Origin: Thermoproteota archaeon
GTDB lineage: Archaea > Thermoproteota > Thermoprotei_A > Sulfolobales > Desulfurococcaceae
NCBI GenBank assembly: GCA_013154205.1
Contig: JAADCY010000252.1
Coordinates: 1-5,286, forward strand
Length of the DNA stretch: 5,286 bases
Direction: 5' to 3'
Shown here: positions 1 through 5,214 of the stretch, piece after piece
Position numbering within the stretch: position 1 is the first letter of the stretch
Layout: the number at the start of each line of letters is the position of its first letter
Notes under the pieces: generated by a model
The model's database searches: none
Told to the model about the DNA's origin: nothing
What the model saw: the letters and a program-made list of their open reading frames with translations, nothing else
Position numbers and translations under genes: made by a program

Positions 1-3
1 CCC

Positions 4-36
4 CTCCGACACGGGGTCACGCACCCCGTGTCGGGG
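4..36 (+). other. GC-rich hairpin in the tRNA intron or split-tRNA leader
   Basis: Bases 6-17 (CCGACACGGGGT) are perfectly complementary to 23-34 (ACCCCGTGTCGG) across a five-base loop. A U-G pair (5/35) and a C-G pair (4/36) extend the stem to 14 pairs. It ends nine bases before the anticodon stem of tRNA-Asp. Archaeal pre-tRNA introns often fold into a stable stem of this kind, capped by a bulge-helix-bulge motif that the splicing endonuclease cuts. I could not define a strict bulge-helix-bulge because the pairing 5' exon is outside the window. The leader of a split-tRNA 3' half is the alternative, but such leaders normally pair with the trailer of the 5' half and not with themselves. Confidence 0.6.
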
Positions 37-45
37 CGCTACGAG

Positions 46-91
46 CGGGCCTGTCGAGCCCGTGACCCGGGTTCAAATCCCGGCCGCGGCG
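46..91 (+). tRNA. tRNA-Asp(GUC), 3' part; the 5' part is not contiguous
   Basis: This is the 3' part of an aspartate tRNA. Bases 46-50 (CGGGC) pair with 58-62 (GCCCG) around the seven-base loop CTGTCGA (51-57), which puts the anticodon GTC at 53-55. A four-base variable region (63-66) follows. The T stem is CCGGG (67-71) with CCCGG (79-83) and the loop is TTCAAAT. The acceptor 3' strand is CCGCGGC (84-90) and the discriminator base is G91. The next bases are GCA, so CCA is not encoded, as is usual in archaea. A D arm and a GCCGCGG acceptor 5' strand should precede base 46, but the sequence there is a long GC-rich hairpin. The gene is therefore either interrupted by an intron around the D arm or anticodon stem, with its 5' exon before base 1, or it is the 3' half of a split tRNA. 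The exact 3' splice point is unresolved; it may lie a few bases either side of 46. Confidence 0.88.
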
Positions 92-186
92 GCATGAACC
101 AATTGAATGTCCCGCGCACCTCCCATAATTCTCTCCAGACTCTCACCAGGGTTAATCTGGTTGATTATGTGGATGGGGAAATGTGG

Positions 187-204
187 TAAAAATGTGGGGT
201 GGGG
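187..204 (-). terminator. Probable T-tract terminator after the 500-aa LAGLIDADG gene
   Basis: Read on the minus strand, the stop codon TAG (207-205) is followed at once by CCCCACCCC and then by a T5 run (192-188) inside ACATTTTTACC. Archaeal termination commonly uses short T tracts on the non-template strand without a strong hairpin, which fits. A similar combination follows the other LAGLIDADG gene. The remaining bases up to the tRNA (95-186) show no gene. Confidence 0.45.
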
Positions 205-1707
205 CTAGGGTTTGTTGTGGAGCCTCTTTATCCATGTAACGAATATGGGTTGTGTCTTTGTGTCGAGTTTTAGCTTTCCGTAACGGTATAGAGTGTAAGC
301 TAGGGCTTCTTTGTGTTTTGCTATTGAGAATGTTCTTCTTGTTTCTCTATTCTTGATTGGATTTAGGCCGAGTTTCTTTAGCTTATTCATGAATTCTTCG
401 CATGCGTCTGCGTCTGAACACGTGATATGTAGCACAGTGCTTCCAGAGAACCTTATTCTTGCTAGGCATATCGTGCCTAAGTATTCTTTAATGATCTCTA
501 CAAGCTGATTATCTACTTTTACGCTGTTCAGATCTACTTGCTTTTCCTCATAAGTGTACACACTTGTTTTCCATAGTACTGGGTCGTAATGCCTATTTAC
601 TATTCTATACCCCTTGTAGTATGGTATCAACCTTGCTAGAATATGTCTAAGCTTTCTGCCTACGTATACTCGTAGCTCTCGGCTTTTCGATAACCTTTCG
701 GGTCCTGATCTTATTTCGAGTACACCAATTTGTTCTAGGTGCTTCACTACGTTTAGAAGTAGCCTTCCCTTAGGAGTTTTAACGTTTAGGGATATCGTTA
801 TAGCTCCAGTCATGCGATTTACGTATCCATCTCCCATGATTATACCAGCTAGTAACTCCATTCCATCAGTTTCGCTGCACGGTAGCAGATAGGCTGAGTG
901 AGCACCGTTTCGGAGATTCTCACCAGATCGACAAGCGTTTTCTGTGCTCGCGTCCCGGAGGACTAAGCCTTCGAGAAGGTCTATCCAGTTGAAGAGTCTG
1001 CACGAGGTAGCGTACTCAAGCGTTATCTTTACTTCATTCGTTGATAGCCAGAGCTTCAAATCCTTCAATGATATTCTACCATTACAGTTGGCTACGAGCG
1101 TCGCTATCAACTCAGTTTTAGGGCTAGCGAATGAGCAGCTCGATCTGCATCCATCAGTTAACGCTAGTCCTCTTAGGAACCATGAATCTCTTGGAACGCT
1201 CTCAGAAGCGTTATCCATAACGAAAGTGTTCCGGTCTAGTCGCACTAAGTTCAATGACTTCGCTATTCCCAGTTCGCGTAACGCCTCTATCAACAGCGCA
1301 CTTACTTCACGAGCTTTTCTGCCAGATAAGTACAAGTATCGATAAGACTTCAATGCGTGCTCCTTGCCCACGTGCCTCATCAGTTCGGCGAGATCCTGAT
1401 ATCCGCTGCTCCTCGCGTAGCCAACAAGCTTAGTTCTGAAGAGCTCCTTCACTACTTCTATAAGGGCATAGCTAATGGCGTACCTAAGGTTTGGCCAAAA
1501 GCTGTGCGGAGGCATTACTCCGTATAGAACGACCCTATCATCGCTCGTTACGAGCTTCCACGACCCTCCACCTACGTGATTTCCCTCAACCACTATCCTC
1601 CAGCTCGTAGGCAGGATCAGCTCTGCCCACTCACTTCCCTGACCTACGTTATCACCTTCAAGATCACTAACACTAGCATCCCCGATATCACCATCAAGCT
1701 CGCGCAT
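205..1707 (-). CDS. Large LAGLIDADG homing-endonuclease-like protein (500 aa)
   Basis: Two LAGLIDADG-like segments are visible: WFLRGLALTDG (residues 176-186) and ELLAGIIMGDGYV (284-296). Each keeps the acidic residue expected to bind the catalytic metal (D185 and D293). Their spacing, about 108 residues, fits the single-chain enzymes in which two such motifs form the dimer-like interface and cut long asymmetric DNA sites. The protein is much longer than the usual 200-300 residues: about 170 residues come before the first motif and about 100 follow the second domain, and I recognise neither extension. The first motif is the more degenerate, so one half could have a structural role only. The ATG start is supported by a TATA-like box about 24 bases upstream. 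The gene is freestanding, with no flanking exon or extein visible in the window, and it converges on the tRNA gene. A regulatory protein that borrowed the LAGLIDADG fold, as the WhiA and DUF199-type proteins did, is an alternative. Confidence 0.72.
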   Translation of the reverse strand: MRELDGDIGDASVSDLEGDNVGQGSEWAELILPTSWRIVVEGNHVGGGSWKLVTSDDRVVLYGVMPPHSFWPNLRYAISYALIEVVKELFRTKLVGYARSSGYQDLAELMRHVGKEHALKSYRYLYLSGRKAREVSALLIEALRELGIAKSLNLVRLDRNTFVMDNASESVPRDSWFLRGLALTDGCRSSCSFASPKTELIATLVANCNGRISLKDLKLWLSTNEVKITLEYATSCRLFNWIDLLEGLVLRDASTENACRSGENLRNGAHSAYLLPCSETDGMELLAGIIMGDGYVNRMTGAITISLNVKTPKGRLLLNVVKHLEQIGVLEIRSGPERLSKSRELRVYVGRKLRHILARLIPYYKGYRIVNRHYDPVLWKTSVYTYEEKQVDLNSVKVDNQLVEIIKEYLGTICLARIRFSGSTVLHITCSDADACEEFMNKLKKLGLNPIKNRETRRTFSIAKHKEALAYTLYRYGKLKLDTKTQPIFVTWIKRLHNKP

Positions 1708-1724
1708 ACCCCTCTAACGATAAC

Positions 1725-1735
1725 GGTTAATAAAG
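1725..1735 (-). promoter_or_regulatory. TATA-like box of the 500-aa LAGLIDADG gene
   Basis: On the minus strand CTTTATTAACC lies about 24 bases before the ATG at 1707. Archaeal TATA boxes sit about 25-27 bases before the transcription start, so the transcript would be leaderless or nearly so. The purine stretch GAGGGG directly before the ATG is too close to act as a normal ribosome binding site. This supports both the chosen start and a promoter separate from that of the gene upstream. Confidence 0.5.
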
Positions 1736-1846
1736 GGTCTTGCTCGCAAGGTTATGCGTCCGGTAGTCAATGTTTGTGGCGTTGTAGTGCGTTTGAATGG
1801 CACTATCTTGGGGTGTGGTACAAGCTTTTTCTTAAGAAGATCTCGT

Positions 1847-1869
1847 TTAACGAGGTGGCATCTCGTTAA
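1847..1869 (-). repeat. Inverted repeat across the stop codon of the PLD-like gene
   Basis: TTAACGAG (1847-1854) and CTCGTTAA (1862-1869) are perfect eight-base arms around a seven-base loop. The TAA stop of the PLD-like gene (1868-1866) lies inside one arm. A second overlapping palindrome, CTCGTTTAACGAG (1842-1854), shares an arm, and TTCTTAAGAA (1829-1838) is a third nearby. The transcript end could form alternative hairpins, acting as a 3' stabiliser or terminator. No T run follows on the minus strand, so a simple T-tract terminator is not evident. The rest of the 1708-1865 gap holds only the promoter of the next gene. Confidence 0.5.
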
Positions 1870-2933
1870 GAGCTGATCAAATCGTGTACAATGCTCTCTA
1901 CCTCATGTGAGCTACCCTTGATAGCTATCCCAATCTCGACGTTTCTCACAAGCGATGTTTTCAAGAGGTTTGCGCTAGTTATCAAAACCTCGCTCTCCGA
2001 TGCGTAGATCTTTGCGTGTAGCGGTCTTCTAGCTATGCATACCTCTATATCGATACTCTTCTCTCTAGCGATCGCTTGTAGCTTTGCAAAGTCTGCCCGA
2101 TGAGGTTTACGAACAACTAGTAGAACGTAGCGAGGCTTTGCCGAGAGGTATAGAGCCCTAACCAGGAAATCCGTGCCGTACTCATCGATGAATGGCGTTA
2201 CTAAGACAGATTCTTGCGAAGACATGACGATGTGAGCTATTCCCGCAGCTATTACGGGTTCGCCCCATCTACTCTTCACAACCATGTACCTCCTTTCCTC
2301 AGGAACAGTATCGTAAAGCTGTAGCGTGTCGATGAGGGGTCTGAACAGCTTCCTAACGACATAATCATTGAAGGGCTTCATGGGAGCACCGCTCTTCCCA
2401 CGCTTCACGGGTAGCCCCAGCTGAATCATCTTACTACTCCAGAACCGCATCTCCTCGCCAAGAACATTGACGACCTCCTTAGGGTCAAACCCGCCTCTGA
2501 ACCTCACGAACCTTAGCAACACTCTAAGCGGTTCCCACGAAAGGAATAGCTTTCGCAGTACCTCGATGCACTCCCTTGAGTAAGCATCTTTGCACAGCTC
2601 GGAAATCGTCCTAGCGAATCTCGTAGCTAGGTACCTAAATCGTGGCCTACCCTTCGAGTCGCTAGCGAGACGAGCTGCAAACACGCCTAGATGCCATCCT
2701 AGCGATAGGTATCCAGAAACATCTCTCTCACTACACCTAAGCTGGCTAGAAAGAGACTTGTAGACATCAGAAGAACTGACCTCACGACTACTAGCCACGA
2801 ACCTAACGATCTTAACGAAGTCATCTAGGTTGAACACGCTAATGTTCTTACTCTCGAAATATACCTTAGCTGCTGTGAAAAGATTGTCTATGAACATTGC
2901 AACCACGGTAGTTTCGTTCTGGATTACTAACAC
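1866..2933 (-). CDS. PLD-family nuclease-like protein with winged-helix-like N-terminus
   Basis: The C-terminal half resembles a phospholipase D-type nuclease domain. It has the signature H306-A-K308, then seven residues after H306 an acidic E313 where Asp is usual, then LITSAN with N322, which matches the HxK(x)4D...SxN pattern. Only one such motif is present, as in the Nuc, BfiI and Bse634-like PLD nucleases that dimerise to build one active site. Upstream segments such as VLVTPFIDEYGTDFLVRAL (243-261) match the strand-helix start of that fold. Residues about 35-105 look like a winged helix, and 110-215 are mainly helical and unrecognised, perhaps a second helix-turn-helix near 186-205. No membrane segment or signal peptide is seen. 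The start is GTG at 2933, chosen because a TATA-like box lies about 29 bases upstream; an ATG at codon 13 (2897) is the alternative. The likely role is DNA binding and cleavage. Resemblance to the PLD proteins of phage-defence systems such as DrmC is possible but not shown. Confidence 0.7.
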   Translation of the reverse strand: MLVIQNETTVVAMFIDNLFTAAKVYFESKNISVFNLDDFVKIVRFVASSREVSSSDVYKSLSSQLRCSERDVSGYLSLGWHLGVFAARLASDSKGRPRFRYLATRFARTISELCKDAYSRECIEVLRKLFLSWEPLRVLLRFVRFRGGFDPKEVVNVLGEEMRFWSSKMIQLGLPVKRGKSGAPMKPFNDYVVRKLFRPLIDTLQLYDTVPEERRYMVVKSRWGEPVIAAGIAHIVMSSQESVLVTPFIDEYGTDFLVRALYLSAKPRYVLLVVRKPHRADFAKLQAIAREKSIDIEVCIARRPLHAKIYASESEVLITSANLLKTSLVRNVEIGIAIKGSSHEVESIVHDLISS

Positions 2934-2937
2934 TGAG

Positions 2938-2969
2938 AACGATATTTAATTAACATCGTTATAAACGAT
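2938..2969 (-). promoter_or_regulatory. Promoter of the PLD-like gene with a possible operator
   Basis: On the minus strand TTTATAA (2965-2959) is a good TATA-box candidate centred about 29 bases before the GTG start, consistent with a leaderless transcript. It is embedded in the inverted repeat ATCGTT (2955-2960), ATA, AACGAT (2964-2969). A third copy of the half-site, AACGAT, lies at 2938-2943, where transcription would begin. Such half-sites over the TATA box and start region are what an archaeal repressor site looks like, but no regulator has been tied to them. Confidence 0.45.
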
Positions 2970-2984
2970 TTACTGCTGATAGCT

Positions 2985-3004
2985 GCTGAACACTGATGTT
3001 CAGC
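2985..3004. repeat. Eight-base-pair hairpin between the two central nuclease genes
   Basis: GCTGAACA (2985-2992) and TGTTCAGC (2997-3004) are perfect arms around the four-base loop CTGA. The hairpin lies about 60 bases after the stop codon of the PD-(D/E)XK gene and about 20 bases upstream of the TATA region of the PLD-like gene. It could mark the 3' end of the upstream transcript or be a binding site for a regulator of the downstream gene. Confidence 0.45.
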
Positions 3005-3062
3005 TTGACGACACCTAGTAAAGAAACGTTGCGTAGTGGGAACCACAGTAAAGGGTCTTCAG

Positions 3063-4115
3063 CTAAGTATATTCATTAATGTGCATTCGAACGATAGTGT
3101 TCAATATCGATTTGAATGCTTCTACGCATTCCTTCTTGCCCCACCTTCTCTCCGACGGGACCACGATTGGCGTTCCATCGTGATCCCACGTTACGATTCC
3201 AATGCCTTCTCTCTTCACATTGTCGATCCTATCAATGGCTCCAGGCACTATTAGATACACCTCTTCGTAGAATCCGCTTTCGAGATACCTATGGAGCTGA
3301 CCCAATCCTTGTCCAAGGTCGTACCTAGAGCTCTTAGCCTCTCCAACACCCGTGGACACGATGCCTAGCTTCAAGTGCTTGCCCAAGTACTTCAGTATGC
3401 TTAGTTCGTATAGGAAGGCTCCTTTACCGCCTACGTACGCGAGCTCGAGGTCCGGTACTCCCGGTATGGAGTAAGGTGGTGGTACTAGATCAGAAACTAG
3501 TGCTTGGTGCGCAACAATGTATCCTCTACACCTGAGTATGTAGGCGCCCAGGGTTTCGTATATGGGCTCCCCTAATCCATCGAACGCTATGAGGATAGCC
3601 TCGTCTGGCTCTACCCCATGAAACCTCTTTAACTCATTGAATACAGCAACAATGCTTCCGGAAACCCTCCTCACATCGAGCAACACTATGTAATTCGTAC
3701 AGCTCGCTAGCCTCAATACATCCGGTATGTCTTGATAAATCTTGCGAAGACCATAACTATATACTCTCAAGGAGCTTACGGGAGGTATGCGGCATATCAA
3801 CTCGTTGCACGCATAGAACTTGTCTAGGTCTAAGTGTAGCGCTAAGATGAACGCTTCATAGGAATCGTTAACCTTAACGACTAATCTACCAGACTTAGCA
3901 TCACCAGCAGACACCTCTGCTCTAGCATTGATACTCTTGACGATTAGTCTAGACGCGTATTCAAAACTGCTTATCACGAGCTCCATTTGACGCTCGAGGA
4001 GTAGGTAAGAGTAAGGATTGTAGACCTGGTATGCGTACGTGAAGGTTGTAGCCATAGTTGGATGCATACTTAGCAAGAAATCCTGGCTGCATTGCACCAA
4101 GAACTGCGCCTTCAT
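3063..4115 (-). CDS. PD-(D/E)XK nuclease-fold protein of unknown family (350 aa)
   Basis: The C-terminal half shows the order of elements of a PD-(D/E)XK nuclease core: a helix with an acidic residue (E187, IYETLGAYILRCRGYIVAHQ), then GVPDLEL (219-225) giving P221-D222, then the strand with GEAK (E259, K261), and then a Gln-containing helix (QGLGQLHRYL, 269-278) followed by the hydrophobic strand EVYLIVP. D222, E259 and K261 would be the metal and catalytic residues. Known members include restriction enzymes, Holliday-junction resolvases and Cas4/RecB-type nucleases. The first 175 residues match nothing I recognise; they contain two strand-rich blocks (about 78-110 and 140-180) and no helicase motifs. 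The ATG at 4115 is preceded about 24 bases upstream by a TATA-like box. The gene precedes the PLD-like nuclease by 130 bases on the same strand, which suggests a possible two-nuclease module. No methyltransferase partner is visible in the window, so calling it a restriction enzyme would go beyond the evidence. Confidence 0.7.
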   Translation of the reverse strand: MKAQFLVQCSQDFLLSMHPTMATTFTYAYQVYNPYSYLLLERQMELVISSFEYASRLIVKSINARAEVSAGDAKSGRLVVKVNDSYEAFILALHLDLDKFYACNELICRIPPVSSLRVYSYGLRKIYQDIPDVLRLASCTNYIVLLDVRRVSGSIVAVFNELKRFHGVEPDEAILIAFDGLGEPIYETLGAYILRCRGYIVAHQALVSDLVPPPYSIPGVPDLELAYVGGKGAFLYELSILKYLGKHLKLGIVSTGVGEAKSSRYDLGQGLGQLHRYLESGFYEEVYLIVPGAIDRIDNVKREGIGIVTWDHDGTPIVVPSERRWGKKECVEAFKSILNTIVRMHINEYT

Positions 4116-4125
4116 GCTAACCCCT

Positions 4126-4144
4126 ACGAATTCCCTTTATTCGT
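4126..4144 (-). promoter_or_regulatory. TATA-like box within an inverted repeat, PD-(D/E)XK gene
   Basis: On the minus strand ACGAATAAAGG (4144-4134) is a weak TATA-like box centred about 24 bases before the ATG at 4115. The box lies within an inverted repeat with six-base arms, ACGAAT (4126-4131) and ATTCGT (4139-4144). A GGGG run about nine bases before the ATG could serve as a weak ribosome binding site if the transcript starts further upstream. A promoter and overlapping operator is inferred from spacing and symmetry only. Confidence 0.4.
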
Positions 4145-4229
4145 CAAGCAATATCAACGAACAATAGTCTTTACTTGAAACTAGATTAGGATTGGGGAAA
4201 GCTCGATGGGCACTACGACATTACCGATT

Positions 4230-4260
4230 GGGGGTGGGGTAGTGGAAAAATGTTTGTTCG
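4230..4260 (-). terminator. Probable T-tract terminator after the 317-aa LAGLIDADG gene
   Basis: Directly after the TAG stop (4263-4261) the minus strand reads CGAACAAACATTTTTCCAC and then CCCCACCCCC. The T5 run (4250-4246) and pyrimidine-rich context fit an archaeal intrinsic terminator. The blocks AACAAAC, ATTTTT-N-CCAC and CCCCACCCC also occur around the end of the other LAGLIDADG gene, with the last two in the opposite order. Confidence 0.45.
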
Positions 4261-5214
4261 CTATGGTATTTCGAACACAATGTGTCGCTTCTTAATGAGT
4301 TCTATACTTCCGTTCGGCGCTATTGCTAAAACTATGTTTTTCCAATAGAGCTTCTCTATGATGCTAATACTCATAGTCTTTAACGTATGGTCGTAATAGT
4401 TAGTGAGTTTATCAACTGCTTGCTTGATTAGTAATGGGTCTCGAGGGATTCTTCCCTCGATGTAGCTTAGCGTTATCGCAGCTCTCGCAAGTCTTTTTAT
4501 GTGGAACATGTATGGGATGATCCTTGTGAGCAATTTACGTATTTCGTGTTGTGAGCAAGTTCTAAGCATTGCTACGTCTTTTAGCCTTGTTATTCCCCTA
4601 GCTTTCCCACGCTTGCTGTGTCCATGTATACTTAGTGTAACGCCGTACTTCATCCATGCTCGTCTCAAGCTCTCTAGCGCTTCGATATCGGTATTGACGA
4701 TCGTTACTTCGGGTTCAAAGTATAGTTTTCTTCGTCTCTTTTTCACGCTGATGACTATGGTCCCATCGCTATCTATGAGCCCGGCCGTGAATGCTGCGAG
4801 GATCTCTATGGAATTCGTATAGTTGTCGATTATCGATGGCTTCTTGACCGAGACTGCGCTATACGTATCGGGCTCTAGATAGATGAATGCGTGCCATTTG
4901 TATCTCTGCAAGCTCTTGGTGTCGTCCACCATCCTAATGTATGGATAGACCCTGGCTGCCCTCAGCCCGTACCTATCGTAGTTAGCGAAGCTTATCGCTA
5001 CAGCTAGGAACGCTAGCAACGTATCTAGTCTCGACGTCTCTAGCCCTAGAGTACTACGCTTCGGTATCGACGCATCGCCGAACGCAAATCCATGCAGCCA
5101 CGCTAGCCTCTGCCTCTCGCCGATTCTCCGAGCTCTCTTCACCAGTGCCTTCAGAAGGCTTTCAAGTGCCTTCAGCTCCGGTAGCTCCTCTAGCCCCGGC
5201 AGATCCTGGCTCAA
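4261..5214 (-). CDS. Freestanding two-motif LAGLIDADG homing endonuclease (317 aa)
   Basis: The two signature helices are clear: LAWLHGFAFGDAS (residues 37-49) and AAFTAGLIDSDG (140-151), 103 residues apart. D47 and D150 occupy the metal-binding position at the end of each motif, so catalysis looks possible. After the second motif, TIVISVKKRRRKLYFEPEV and the basic stretch HGHSKRGKARG (198-207) are the kind of strands and loops that contact DNA. Length and spacing are normal for monomeric family members, which cut long target sites and promote spread of introns, inteins or themselves. No host intron or intein surrounds it here. The start is assigned to TTG at 5214: the frame is closed by TAG at 5286-5284, no ATG or GTG lies between, and GGGGG sits just upstream. 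The next Met is codon 95, inside the domain. No TATA box is evident, so it may be read through from an upstream gene. Confidence 0.85.
   Translation of the reverse strand: MSQDLPGLEELPELKALESLLKALVKRARRIGERQRLAWLHGFAFGDASIPKRSTLGLETSRLDTLLAFLAVAISFANYDRYGLRAARVYPYIRMVDDTKSLQRYKWHAFIYLEPDTYSAVSVKKPSIIDNYTNSIEILAAFTAGLIDSDGTIVISVKKRRRKLYFEPEVTIVNTDIEALESLRRAWMKYGVTLSIHGHSKRGKARGITRLKDVAMLRTCSQHEIRKLLTRIIPYMFHIKRLARAAITLSYIEGRIPRDPLLIKQAVDKLTNYYDHTLKTMSISIIEKLYWKNIVLAIAPNGSIELIKKRHIVFEIP

Noticed and set aside
175..210. Possible G-quadruplex on the plus strand (four G-runs)
   Set aside because: The first loop is about 17 bases long and the runs are better explained as the complement of the C-rich sequence at the gene end.
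311..508. Plus-strand open frame of 65 codons
   Set aside because: It lies wholly inside the LAGLIDADG gene on the other strand and shows no family motif or promoter; it is a shadow.
944..1345. Plus-strand open frame of 133 codons
   Set aside because: It is antisense to the 500-aa gene, whose protein carries recognisable motifs, and has no domain signature of its own.
1576..1869. Plus-strand open frame of 97 codons spanning the 1708-1865 gap
   Set aside because: It covers the promoter of the 500-aa gene and the palindromes; no motif or promoter is seen, and it overlaps both neighbours.
2970..3005. Several CTGA boxes, as a possible C/D-box guide RNA
   Set aside because: No C box (RUGAUGA) is found at the required spacing on either strand; the simple hairpin explains the symmetry.
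3049..3059. Eleven-base repeat TAAAGGGTCTT shared with 1731-1741
   Set aside because: Several eleven-base matches are expected by chance in about 5.3 kb counting both strands, and the two copies sit in different contexts.
3036..3328. Two short plus-strand open frames
   Set aside because: Both are antisense to the C-terminal coding part of the PD-(D/E)XK gene and lack features of their own.
4710..4719. Copy of ten tRNA bases (CGGGTTCAAA), as a possible integrase attachment site
   Set aside because: It lies inside a coding region, is only ten bases long, and no integrase gene is visible; a chance match is likely across all ten-base words of the tRNA.
4499..4822. Plus-strand open frame of 107 codons
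   Set aside because: It is antisense to the second half of the LAGLIDADG gene, including its second motif, which is clearly the real coding frame.
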